Shown in pieces: positions 1 through 7,885 of a DNA stretch of 64,000 nt (its first letter is position 1; each line of letters starts with the position of its first letter). The translations under genes and the position numbers were made by a program. Below the pieces are notes generated by a model. That model made no database searches and was not told the origin of the DNA. It was given only the letters and a program-made list of their open reading frames with translations. This DNA comes from Paenibacillus cymbidii (GTDB lineage: Bacteria; Bacillota; Bacilli; Paenibacillales; NBRC-103111), in the NCBI RefSeq assembly GCF_004764705.1, contig NZ_SHLX01000006.1, forward strand, positions 62,001 to 126,000, given 5' to 3'.

Positions 1-49
1 GAGCCATCGTTTCGCGTACGATCGATTGGGCAAGCGGTTCGGTCAGCAT
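1..49 (-). CDS. CdaR-type sugar-diacid regulator, N-terminus only (partial)
   Basis: The minus strand starts an open frame with ATG at 49-47, preceded by a GGAAGAAGG ribosome binding site, reading MLTEPLAQSIVRETMA before the window edge. This matches the usual N-terminus of CdaR/YsfB carbohydrate-diacid regulators (a motif of the type L-A-Q-x-I-V-x-x-T-M). CdaR proteins activate glycerate, glycolate or sugar-diacid genes, and one is often encoded beside glycerate kinase. That fits the divergent kinase gene just to the right. Only 16 codons are visible, so the identification rests on a short motif plus context. Confidence 0.6.
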   Translation of the reverse strand, partial: MLTEPLAQSIVRETMA

Positions 50-255
50 CGGTTCGCCTTCTTCCTTTTAGACATTGCGCCTATAAAATTACCACTATTA
101 TAACGTATATTTGGCGATAACGACTGAATCGTTTTGCCCGAAAACCCGATATAATATACCTAATACCCATTGCAACCGGATTCATAATCACGCCTTCGGC
201 AGCGTCCGCCTTGTCTGGCACGGCTGCCGGACGGCTCGACGGAGGACGAACCGAA

Positions 256-1413
256 GTGAAGATCGTCATCGCACCCGACTCGTTTAAAGGAAGCTTGTCC
301 GCGCCGGAAGCGGCCAATGCGATCGCCCGCGGCGTCGCCAAAGCTGCGCCGCAGGCGGAAACCGTGCTCGTCCCGGTCGCCGACGGCGGCGAAGGAACGG
401 CCGACAGCCTCGTCGCCGCCACCGGCGGCCGCAGCGTCGCCGTGACCGTCGCCGGTCCGCTCGGCGAACCGGTCCGCGCGGCGTACGGCGTGCTTGGCGA
501 CGGCGTCACCTGCGTCGTCGAGATGGCCAGCGCCTCCGGCCTCGTGCTCGTGCCGGAAGCGCGCCGCAACCCGCTGCTCACGACGACGTACGGCACCGGC
601 GAGCTCATCCGCCATGCGCTGGACGGCGGCTACCGCCGCTTCATTCTGGCGATCGGCGGCAGCGCCACGAACGACGGCGGCCTCGGCATGCTGCAGGCGC
701 TTGGCCTCAAGCTGCGCGATGAGGGCGGCGCGCCGATCGCCGCATTCGCCGGCGGCGCGGAACTGGCGCGCATCGCCGCCATCGACGACGGCGAATGGGA
801 CGCGCGCATTCGCGAAAGCACGTTTACGATTGCCTGCGACGTAAACAATCCGCTCGTCGGCCCGCAGGGCGCGTCGCACGTGTTCGGCCCGCAGAAAGGG
901 GCGACGCCCGACATGGTCGCCGCGCTCGATCGCGGCATGACGCAGTGGGCCGACCTAGTCGAGCGCCACACCGGCGTCCGTTTGCACGATATGCCGGGTG
1001 CGGGGGCGGCGGGCGGCATCGGCGGGGCGTTTCGCGCGTTTTTTCCCGCGACGATGCAGCCGGGCGTCGACATTGTGATGGCAATGACGAAACTTGCCCA
1101 TCATATGGAAGGGGCCGCGCTCGTCTTCACCGGCGAAGGCCGCATCGACGCGCAAACCGCCATGGGCAAAACGCCGCTGGGCGTCGCCACCGTCGCCCGC
1201 AAGTACGGCGTGCCCGTGTTTGTGCTGGCCGGCTCCGTCGGTGGCGGCACCCGGCCGCTGCACGCACGCGGCATCACGGCCGTCGTCAGCATCGCGAACG
1301 GCCCGATGGCGCTGGCGGACGCGATCCGTGACGCGGAGACGCTGCTGGCGGATGCCGCCGAGCAGTTGACGCGCGCTTTTCTCGCCGGGCGCGGCGCTCC
1401 GGCAGCAGAATAA
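256..1413 (+). CDS. glxK: glycerate kinase (GlxK/GarK family)
   Basis: Predicted to phosphorylate D-glycerate with ATP to 2- or 3-phosphoglycerate, feeding glycolysis. The product is about 385 residues, the normal size for this family. The N-terminus VKIVIAPDSFKGSLSAPEAA and the motifs VADGGEGTADSL, GGSATNDGGLGMLQALG and TGEGRIDAQTAMGKTP are hallmarks of type I glycerate kinases. GTG at 256 is chosen because GGAGG lies at 241-245 and the family homology begins there; an in-frame ATG at 211 has no convincing site. A divergent CdaR-like gene lies upstream and a LarA-family gene downstream, about 90 bp away, suggesting a hydroxyacid catabolic unit. Confidence 0.93.
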   Translation: MKIVIAPDSFKGSLSAPEAANAIARGVAKAAPQAETVLVPVADGGEGTADSLVAATGGRSVAVTVAGPLGEPVRAAYGVLGDGVTCVVEMASASGLVLVPEARRNPLLTTTYGTGELIRHALDGGYRRFILAIGGSATNDGGLGMLQALGLKLRDEGGAPIAAFAGGAELARIAAIDDGEWDARIRESTFTIACDVNNPLVGPQGASHVFGPQKGATPDMVAALDRGMTQWADLVERHTGVRLHDMPGAGAAGGIGGAFRAFFPATMQPGVDIVMAMTKLAHHMEGAALVFTGEGRIDAQTAMGKTPLGVATVARKYGVPVFVLAGSVGGGTRPLHARGITAVVSIANGPMALADAIRDAETLLADAAEQLTRAFLAGRGAPAAE

Positions 1414-1434
1414 GCCGATTTTCCCGGCTTATTC
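1408..1434 (+). terminator. hairpin at end of glycerate kinase gene
   Basis: A perfect 9-bp inverted repeat, GAATAAGCC at 1408-1416 and GGCTTATTC at 1426-1434, overlaps the kinase stop codon. No U-run follows, so it may be an attenuator or mRNA-stabilising hairpin rather than a full terminator. The larA-like gene could therefore still be co-transcribed. Confidence 0.4.
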
Positions 1435-1506
1435 CGTCCCGCACCCGGCGGCGGCAAATTGCTTGTCTCGCCGCCCACGTTTCGGTACAAAAAGGAGGAA
1501 AGCACC

Positions 1507-2769
1507 ATGAACGTAACACTCGCCTACGGCCGTCACGGCCTTGCCGTGGAAGTGCCCGATCGCGCCGTCGTCGTCGAGCCGCGCCACTTGCCGGGGCTGG
1601 CCGACGAAGAGGCCGCGGTGACAGCCGCGCTGCGGCAGCCGATCGGCACGCCGCCGCTCGCCGGCATGGTGAAGCCTACGGACAAAGTCGCCATCGTCAT
1701 CTCCGACATTACGCGGCCGACGCCCAACCACAAGCTGGTGCCGTGGCTGCTGCAGGAGCTGCCGCACGTGCCCGCGGAGCAGATCGTGATCATCAACGGC
1801 ACCGGCACGCACCGCGACCAGACCCGCGACGAGTTCGTGCAGATGCTCGGCGAAGACGTCGTCTCCCGCTACCGCGTCATCAACAACGCGTTCCAGAACC
1901 CGGACCGGCTGACGCGGGTCGGCCACAGCTCGTTCGGCTGCGACGTGTACCTGCACAAGGAGTATGTCGAAGCGGATTTCCGCATCGTGACGGGATTCAT
2001 CGAGCCGCATTTTTTTGCCGGCTTTTCGGGCGGGCCCAAAGGCATCATGCCGGGCATCGCCGGAATCGAAACGATTCTGACGTTTCACAACGCGCGCATG
2101 ATCGGCGACCCGCTGGCCACCTGGGGCAACATGACGAATAACCCGCTGCAGGATATGGCGCGGGAAGTGAACCGGATGTGCAAGCCGCACTTTATGCTCA
2201 ATGTGACGCTGAACGGCGGCAAAGCCATCACCGCCGTGTTCGCCGGCGAGCTGTTCGCCGCGCACGACGCGGGCTGCGCCTTCGCCAAGGAACATGCGAT
2301 GGTGCGCTGCGAGCGGCGCTTCGACGTGGTGCTGACGTCGAATTCGGGCTACCCGCTCGACCAGAACTTGTACCAAGCGGTCAAAGGCATGAGCGCCGCC
2401 CACAAAATCGTCAAACAAGGCGGCACCATCATCTGCGCCGCGGAATGCTCCGACGGGCTGCCGAACCACGGCAATTACGCCGCCATCCTGGCGATGCGCA
2501 AAACGCCGGCCGACATCCTCGCCATGATCGAAGACAAGTCGTTCCGCATGTTCGACCAATGGCAGGTGCAGAAGCAGGCGGTCATCCAGACGTGGGCCGA
2601 TGTGTATGTGCATTCCAGCCTGACCGACGAGCAGGTGGAGCTGGCCATGCTGAAGCCGGCGCCGCAGCTCGAAACGACGCTGCAGGCGCTCGAACGCAAA
2701 TACGGCCCGGACATGACGATCGCCGTCATGCCGCTGGGGCCGCTGACCATTCCTTATGTCGAGGAGTAG
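1507..2769 (+). CDS. larA: LarA-family nickel-dependent 2-hydroxyacid racemase homologue
   Basis: A 420-residue homologue of lactate racemase LarA, which uses the nickel-pincer (NPN) cofactor to racemise or epimerise 2-hydroxyacids. Visible family motifs are SDITRPTPNHKLVP (66-79), GTGTHRD (98-104), FIEPHFFAGFSGGPKGIMPG (164-183), LTFHNARM (191-198) and SGYPLDQNLYQAVKGM. Residues aligning with the cofactor-binding and catalytic positions of LarA are kept: H102, H168, K178 (the lysine that carries the pincer) and H194. AAGGAGG precedes the ATG at 1507. The cofactor genes larB, larC and larE are not in the window. The family has several substrates, and the neighbouring glycerate kinase makes glycerate or a related hydroxyacid an attractive but unproven one. 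Confidence 0.88.
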   Translation: MNVTLAYGRHGLAVEVPDRAVVVEPRHLPGLADEEAAVTAALRQPIGTPPLAGMVKPTDKVAIVISDITRPTPNHKLVPWLLQELPHVPAEQIVIINGTGTHRDQTRDEFVQMLGEDVVSRYRVINNAFQNPDRLTRVGHSSFGCDVYLHKEYVEADFRIVTGFIEPHFFAGFSGGPKGIMPGIAGIETILTFHNARMIGDPLATWGNMTNNPLQDMAREVNRMCKPHFMLNVTLNGGKAITAVFAGELFAAHDAGCAFAKEHAMVRCERRFDVVLTSNSGYPLDQNLYQAVKGMSAAHKIVKQGGTIICAAECSDGLPNHGNYAAILAMRKTPADILAMIEDKSFRMFDQWQVQKQAVIQTWADVYVHSSLTDEQVELAMLKPAPQLETTLQALERKYGPDMTIAVMPLGPLTIPYVEE

Positions 2770-2794
2770 CGCCAGGGCGGCTGCCACCCTGGCG
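2770..2794. terminator. hairpin between convergent genes
   Basis: A perfect 8-bp stem, CGCCAGGG at 2770-2777 and CCCTGGCG at 2787-2794, lies immediately after the larA-like stop and before the end of the convergent DUF695 gene. It has no U-run. It is a plausible bidirectional hairpin separating the two transcripts. Confidence 0.4.
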
Positions 2795-2810
2795 CCCGGA
2801 CGTTCGCCGT

Positions 2811-3662
2811 CTACTTCATCAGCGCGGACACGATCGCCACGATGCCGGCCAAGGCGCTCAGCGCGCATAACGCGCCGAGCAGCCGCGGCAGATACGCGCG
2901 CAGCTTGCGGCCCGCGCCGCGCCGCGGCTGCAGGCCCCAGCCTTCGTAGATGCCGCCGCGCGCGGCGGCCAGCTTGTAAAGGCCGTCCGTCGCTTCGTTC
3001 AGCGACGGCGCGTCGAGCATCCCGATGCGCGACACTTGCAGCAAATAGCCGTGGCCGCTCGGCCGTTCCGTCGGCGAATTTTCGATCCGGAAGCCGAGCT
3101 CGCCAAGCTCCCGTTTGCCTTCCTCATAGCCGCGCTTGTCGAGGAAACGCAGCCAGAAGTGGATGCGCTGCTCTCTCCCGGTTTTGTACCCGTCGGCCCG
3201 CAGTCCCTGAAGCAGGGCGGTATTGCTGGCATGCAGCTTCTCGCGCGGGCTCGGGTGCAAGTACGTGCGATAAAACGAATGCTCCTCGTCTTCCCGCGCA
3301 TGACAACGCGTGCGCAGCTCGATGCCGGCTGTTGCCACGTGGCGGACCGCCGCCATCGCCGCCGCTTCCTCCCGCACATAAAACACATATTCCACACGCG
3401 TCTGCGAATCGATCCGCCCGATGTATTCCCCGGACCCGGCGCGCGTCAGCCGCTCCTGCAGCGTTTCCTCCAGCAGCACCAGCGCCTGGCGCACCAACTC
3501 CGCTTGCTCCTTCGTTTCCGCCGCATGATATACGTTCACCGCGTAGGTCAGCAATATCGGATAAGACGCTTTCGCCAGCCGCCGCCCCGCCCCGAGATCC
3601 AATAAAATGCCGATGCCGTCTTCTCCGTCATTCCGGTGAAAATAGATCCACTGGGGCTCCAT
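2811..3662 (-). CDS. DUF695/RraB-like protein with C-terminal membrane segment
   Basis: A 283-residue protein. The first ~130 residues (PQWIYFHRNDGEDG, YVFYVREEAAAM) resemble DUF695. A middle part (about 155-225; LRADGYKTGREQRIHFWLRF, LGELGFRIEN) resembles the RraB-like domain that often follows DUF695. The C-terminus has one hydrophobic segment (LLGALCALSALAGIVAIVSA), so the protein is probably membrane-anchored with the soluble part in the cytoplasm. RraB inhibits RNase E in Escherichia coli, but the role in Firmicutes is unknown and should not be carried over. It is a lone gene convergent with larA and preceded by a repeat-containing region. Confidence 0.65.
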   Translation of the reverse strand: MEPQWIYFHRNDGEDGIGILLDLGAGRRLAKASYPILLTYAVNVYHAAETKEQAELVRQALVLLEETLQERLTRAGSGEYIGRIDSQTRVEYVFYVREEAAAMAAVRHVATAGIELRTRCHAREDEEHSFYRTYLHPSPREKLHASNTALLQGLRADGYKTGREQRIHFWLRFLDKRGYEEGKRELGELGFRIENSPTERPSGHGYLLQVSRIGMLDAPSLNEATDGLYKLAAARGGIYEGWGLQPRRGAGRKLRAYLPRLLGALCALSALAGIVAIVSALMK

Positions 3663-3699
3663 GTATCCTCCCGCGCTGCATGGCGTGAACTTTTCCTAT

Positions 3700-3835
3700 A
3701 TTACCGCATTGGGCCCTCCTCAGGTCCAATCGGCATTGATTTTCTCCACTTGTGCCGGGTCTGAACCGTTTGCGGAGCAAACGGGCTTCGGAAGCGTGGC
3801 CACGCTGATTTGCTTCAATCAATAAAATCATTATA
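3700..3835 (-). repeat. diverged dispersed copy of the 95-bp repeat, with insertion
   Basis: Read on the minus strand, this segment matches the unit of the tandem array at 29236-29547. Both carry AATGATTTTATT, then AATCAGCG, then GAAAATCA(A/T)TGCCGATTG, then GGCCCAATGCGGTAAT. This copy has about 40 extra bases in the middle containing two palindromes: CCGTTTGC/GCAAACGG with a 3-base loop (around 3767-3785) and AGCGTGGCCACGCT (around 3793-3806). It fills most of the intergenic stretch between the DUF695 gene and the sigma factor gene. Confidence 0.75.
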
Positions 3836-3963
3836 CAACAATTCAAGCGGGCGCATAGCGCCAATCGATGCGGTTTTGGGCCTAAATTGGCAGGGGCCGC
3901 GGCGTAAGGAAGGGAACCATTTTGCCGCCCGGCAGTCTAATACAGCAAGAAGGCGGTGAAACG

Positions 3964-4506
3964 ATGGAGCGGATGCTGCGCCACTTGCGCGAAACGGAGG
4001 ATAAAGATGCGATCCTGCGCGAAATGATGGAAAAGTACGGCAAAGAGATTTGGCATTACGCGTATTTGATGACCCGCTCCAGCGACGCTGCCGACGATAT
4101 CGCCCAGGATGTGTTCCTCAAGGCGTACCGCGGGTTGTACTCGTTTCGCGGCGACAGCTCGCTGCGCACGTGGCTGCTGACGATCGCGCGCAATACGGCG
4201 CTCTCCGCGATCAAAACGGAAACGCTGCGCCGGCTCGTGACGCTCCGGCTCATCCGCCGCCAGCCGCACCGGAACGGACCGTCCGCGGAAGCGGAATTTA
4301 TGGCCCGGCATGCAACAAGCCGGTTATGGCGCATTGTGCTCGGCTTGCCGCGCAAGCTGCGGGAAGTGCTGGTACTGGAAGCGCATTACCAGATGAATCA
4401 AACGGAAATCGCCCGTCTGCTCGGCATCTCGCCCGGAACGGTCAAATCGCGGCTTCATCGGGCACGGGCACAGGTCGGCTCACGCATGAAGGAGGAGACG
4501 GATTAA
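3964..4506 (+). CDS. ECF-type RNA polymerase sigma factor
   Basis: A 180-residue sigma-70 family protein with only regions 2 and 4. Region 2 includes the helix DIAQDVFLKAYRGLYSFRG followed by LRTWLLTIARN. Region 4 includes the helix-turn-helix QTEIARLLGISPGTVKSRL. ATG 3964 is chosen because a GGCGGTGAA site precedes it and the region-2 homology starts soon after; an upstream in-frame start at 3922 lacks support. Its stop overlaps the ATG of the next gene (TAATG), typical of a sigma/anti-sigma pair under translational coupling. The regulon and signal cannot be read from sequence. Confidence 0.9.
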   Translation: MERMLRHLRETEDKDAILREMMEKYGKEIWHYAYLMTRSSDAADDIAQDVFLKAYRGLYSFRGDSSLRTWLLTIARNTALSAIKTETLRRLVTLRLIRRQPHRNGPSAEAEFMARHATSRLWRIVLGLPRKLREVLVLEAHYQMNQTEIARLLGISPGTVKSRLHRARAQVGSRMKEETD

Positions 4507-5540
4507 TGGATCGAGAGAACAAGGAGCGCCGGCAAAATAGTACCGATTCCCGCGTTCCCGGCGAGGAACGCGACTGGCCCCCGCCGCAGCCGGCCTGGTA
4601 CGCGGAGCTCGCTGCGCCCCCGGTACAGGGCGCCGGTTTCACGCCGAAGCTGGCGGAACGCATCGCGGGCGCAGCCAAACGCCCTCCTACAGGCAAACGC
4701 GCCACAACGCGCATCGTCTGGGCCGCGCTCATCGCCGCTGTCCTGCTGCCGCTGGCGCTGCAGCTTCCGGCAGTCGGCAACAAGACCAGCCCGCACCTTC
4801 GATCCGGGCAACCGTTCCGGGCGGCGCCGGACGATCTCCACCTGCAGCGGCAAGTATACGAACGCGACGGGCGGAAGATGTTGACCGTATTGCCCGGAGG
4901 AAATGCAACCGCGGGGCAGCAGGAAGGAAGCTGGTGGATCTTCGAGCAGCCGCCGGAGCAGATGGCGGGACGACATTTGCGGGTCGAAGCGACGCAGGAA
5001 CGAACAGGCAGCAAAATGACGCTGCTTGCCGACGTTGTCATCGGCGAATCCGATCCGGCTTACCCTTCCGTCACGAAGGTTGCAACGCCTTTCGGTTTGC
5101 CGGCGGAAGGACCGTGGAAGCTCGATATTTACCTCGACGACGAATGGTTCGGCGATGTCGTTATTGTGGCCGGACCGGCCGGTTGGGAACCGAGCCCGCA
5201 TTTTCAGCTTGGCTTGCTGCAGATGAGCGGCATCAAAGACAAGCTCGCTTTTGTCGACCCGGGATTTATCGCCGGTAAGGCAAACAAGTACATGTGGCAT
5301 CTGTGGGGAAATCCGGAATCGTTGCAAGGACCGTTTCGTGTCGTTGCCGTCAAGCAAGGAAGGGAACAACTGATTGACGTGTTCCGTGCCGAGGCGGTAG
5401 GCGGAGCGGTCAACGGGGCGGATGCGAGCGTCGTTTCTTCCATGAAGCTGCCTTCGGCCGGACGCTGGCGTTTGACCGCCTACGTCTCGGAGCGGCTGAT
5501 CGGCAGCATCGTTGTCGATGTGGCGGAGCAGTCGCACTAA
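4506..5540 (+). CDS. membrane-anchored partner of the ECF sigma factor (putative anti-sigma)
   Basis: A 344-residue protein whose ATG overlaps the sigma factor stop by one base. A proline-rich N-terminal cytoplasmic part of about 75 residues is followed by one transmembrane helix (IVWAALIAAVLLPLALQL). The large extracytoplasmic domain has two similar halves, each with a pattern like WWIFEQPPEQ or MWHLWGNPES followed by LRVEATQE or FRVVAVKQ, and looks beta-rich. This resembles the DUF4871 type of domain found beside Bacillus ECF sigma genes, but I am not certain of that. No zinc-binding HxxxCxxC anti-sigma motif is visible. Position and topology argue for a sensor/anti-sigma role. Confidence 0.6.
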   Translation: MDRENKERRQNSTDSRVPGEERDWPPPQPAWYAELAAPPVQGAGFTPKLAERIAGAAKRPPTGKRATTRIVWAALIAAVLLPLALQLPAVGNKTSPHLRSGQPFRAAPDDLHLQRQVYERDGRKMLTVLPGGNATAGQQEGSWWIFEQPPEQMAGRHLRVEATQERTGSKMTLLADVVIGESDPAYPSVTKVATPFGLPAEGPWKLDIYLDDEWFGDVVIVAGPAGWEPSPHFQLGLLQMSGIKDKLAFVDPGFIAGKANKYMWHLWGNPESLQGPFRVVAVKQGREQLIDVFRAEAVGGAVNGADASVVSSMKLPSAGRWRLTAYVSERLIGSIVVDVAEQSH

Positions 5541-5542
5541 AA

Positions 5543-5574
5543 CGGACAGTCCCCCTCATGGAAGGAACTGTCCG
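5543..5574. terminator. hairpin between convergent sigma operon and GH5 gene
   Basis: An inverted repeat of CGGACAGT at 5543-5550 and ACTGTCCG at 5567-5574 lies between the anti-sigma stop and the end of the convergent GH5 gene. No clear U-run is present on either strand. It is a probable bidirectional terminator or end hairpin. Confidence 0.45.
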
Positions 5575-5591
5575 ATGCGATGCTTGCCAAG

Positions 5592-7646
5592 CTAATTGGC
5601 CGTCACCTTGATCTCGTCCACGTACATGGTGCCGACGGCGGTTTCGCCGGTTTCGATCAGGATCCCGTCAAGCGAGGCGGCGGCGCTTTCAAAGTTTGCC
5701 TGGGTGGTGGGCGTCGGTGTTGGAGTTGGAGTTGGCGTTGGCGTCGGTGTTGGCGTTGGCAATGGAACGCCGGTATAATCGTAACGCGTCCACCAGGTAA
5801 ACGAACCGAGTTGCGTATTTTGATAATTGGAGGTTGTCGGGATTTCCACCTTGATATATTTCGTGCCGTTCGGCAGCGGATGAGCCGCATAGTCGAGCGT
5901 ATAGTCTTTTCGCGACCACGTCCCGTCCGGCATGCCGACTGTTTTGGTCGTCATATTGGCGTCGCTGAAGGAAGTCCAGTTGGTCCCGTCGGGAGAAGTA
6001 TAGAACAACACCCCCGTGCTTCCGCCTTTAATGAACGCCGTCAAATACAACCCGTCGTATACGTCGTCGAATGTCTTATAGGCGATGTATCTCGCTGCCG
6101 CGCTGTTTTTCATCGCCCTGTCGGGATCGGAGTCGAACGAGTTTTTGACGTTGCCGGCAGCGGCCGCTACCATATTCGCCGATTTGGATGCGATAAAATT
6201 CCACGTGTCGAGCTCGTCGACGCCGCCGTAGTGGTTCCTGTCCCAGGAATTGAACTGCACGGAACCGATTTGATTGACGACGCCGGCCACCAGCTCCAAC
6301 TTGATATACCCGGCATTGACCGGAACGGCGTCCGCAAACGTCACATCCGTCTGCTTCCATCCGCCCGCCGTTGCGACCGGCGTCGAATTGCTCCGCGTCA
6401 CCATCCGCCAGTTAATCCCGTCCTCCGAAACATACAATTTGACGCCGATCGACGTATCGTTATAAAAAACATTCACTTTCATCGAGCCGACACCGGTCAA
6501 ATCGCCGTCGAGCTTATAAACAATCGAACCCGCCCCGGTACCCGCGCGCGTAATTCTTGACGCATCGCCGGCAAAATACGCATTCGCGTTTGCGGTAGCG
6601 AATGTGACGTTGGCGCTAGAGTCCGTCAAGGCCAGATCGTCGAGCCCGTCGGTAATAACGTCGTCGGTCGCTTTCCAGTAATAATTGCGGACCTTGGCAT
6701 CGTCGATCAAATTGTAGGTCCACCGGGCAAACACGTCGTCCGTGCGCGCCATCCAGAAATCCACCCAACTGATCCCCTTCTTCTCGAACATTTCGGTATG
6801 GTAGGTATAGGGGCTTATCGGTTTCGTGGCATCTCTTCGCGGATGCCCGCTTTCGGTGTTCATCACCGGGTAAGCGATTTTCAGCGTATTGATATTCGTA
6901 TCCGATGTTGTGCCATAGGGGTGAATGGAAACCAAATCTTTGCCGGCGGACCAATTGATCCCGGTCTTATTCGTATACTGCTGGACGATCGGCCGGATAT
7001 CGTCCGAAGCCACCGCAACGCAAAGGCTCAGAATGGGGGTATTCGGCGCTCCGCTGCGCATGATGCCGTAAATATCCGCCAGATCGTTAAGCGTCGCATT
7101 CGTGTAATCGTTCGCACTCCATTGCACGGGTTCGTTCTGCATCTCGTAAAACACGTTGGTGCGGTCCTTGTAGCGGGGAGCGGCCAACGTCCAGAAGTCC
7201 TGCAAATATTGTTTGCTGAAGGTGCCCGTGCGGGAGTTCGGCGTAATCATGACGTACATGCCCAGGCTTTCCGCGATGTCGATCAGGCCGTCGAGCTCTT
7301 CCAGGTTGTCTTCGATCGTCCAGATCGGCAGCGGAGTCGGGGGATTTTCGGTCGTGTTGATTTTGTAAGCCTCCGCGTCCCGATTCGTGATCCGCATGAG
7401 ATTCAGGCCGAATTCCTGCGCCCTCCTCCAGGTGTCGACGTCGTTCGCCAGCGCCGTCAGGTCCGGCCAATTGGCTCCGTAGGAAACGTGAGTGCCGCGA
7501 AGCAAGTCGCCGGCGGGCGTTTTCAGCGTGTTGCCGGATACGACCGGCCTTGGCAAGGCGGCAGCGGAAGCAGACCTGGGCGACGCCACCTGGACGGACG
7601 CTACCAACAGCAAAGCAACCAGCAGCAGGCAAATCGTTTTTTTCAT
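5592..7646 (-). CDS. secreted GH5-family glycoside hydrolase with beta-sandwich repeats and PT linker
   Basis: A 684-residue exported enzyme. A signal peptide (about 1-29, ending SASAA) precedes a GH5-like TIM barrel. The proton donor is probably E172 in FYEMQNEP, and the nucleophile probably E265 in VMNTESG. Two related beta-sandwich modules follow, marked by YVSEDGINW and YTSPDGTNW, then a proline-threonine linker near 629-647 and a short tail ending MYVDEIKVTAN. GH5 enzymes cut beta-glucans or beta-mannans; the substrate here is not evident. It is the last gene of the sulfatase operon and would act outside the cell to release oligosaccharides. The tail looks like the two ends of a carbohydrate-binding module joined after loss of its middle. 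GGAG precedes the ATG. Confidence 0.85.
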   Translation of the reverse strand: MKKTICLLLVALLLVASVQVASPRSASAAALPRPVVSGNTLKTPAGDLLRGTHVSYGANWPDLTALANDVDTWRRAQEFGLNLMRITNRDAEAYKINTTENPPTPLPIWTIEDNLEELDGLIDIAESLGMYVMITPNSRTGTFSKQYLQDFWTLAAPRYKDRTNVFYEMQNEPVQWSANDYTNATLNDLADIYGIMRSGAPNTPILSLCVAVASDDIRPIVQQYTNKTGINWSAGKDLVSIHPYGTTSDTNINTLKIAYPVMNTESGHPRRDATKPISPYTYHTEMFEKKGISWVDFWMARTDDVFARWTYNLIDDAKVRNYYWKATDDVITDGLDDLALTDSSANVTFATANANAYFAGDASRITRAGTGAGSIVYKLDGDLTGVGSMKVNVFYNDTSIGVKLYVSEDGINWRMVTRSNSTPVATAGGWKQTDVTFADAVPVNAGYIKLELVAGVVNQIGSVQFNSWDRNHYGGVDELDTWNFIASKSANMVAAAAGNVKNSFDSDPDRAMKNSAAARYIAYKTFDDVYDGLYLTAFIKGGSTGVLFYTSPDGTNWTSFSDANMTTKTVGMPDGTWSRKDYTLDYAAHPLPNGTKYIKVEIPTTSNYQNTQLGSFTWWTRYDYTGVPLPTPTPTPTPTPTPTPTPTTQANFESAAASLDGILIETGETAVGTMYVDEIKVTAN

Positions 7647-7684
7647 CCATACGCTCCTTTCAACTTAAGAAATAGGCCATGAAA

Positions 7685-7885
7685 TATGATTTTTCGACTA
7701 TAATTGCTGGGTCCGGGGCCGGGGCTGCTCATTGTGTATGATTTTTCGAATATAATCGCCGGCTTTGAGGCGAATGCCACTCATTCTGTATGATTTTTCG
7801 CATATAATCGCCAGCTTTGGTGCGAACATCACTCATTCTGTATGATTTTTCGCATATAATCCGCCGACTTCAGTGCGGCGTTCGC
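7685..7885. repeat. 52-bp tandem repeat array (four units)
   Basis: Four units start at 7685, 7737, 7789 and 7841, an exact 52-bp period. Each begins TATGATTTTTCG, continues into a TATAAT-like block (ATATAATCG in units 2 and 3) and, in units 2 and 3, ends near CACTCATTC. Unit 1 follows directly after a half-copy of the dispersed palindrome (GAAATAGGCCAT at 7669-7680). The array fills the space between the oxidoreductase and GH5 genes, which are both on the minus strand. No spacers or open frame are evident. Confidence 0.9.

Noticed and set aside
5703..5760. Short GT-rich tandem repeat as an independent element.
   Set aside because: It encodes the proline-threonine linker of the GH5 enzyme on the minus strand and is explained by that.
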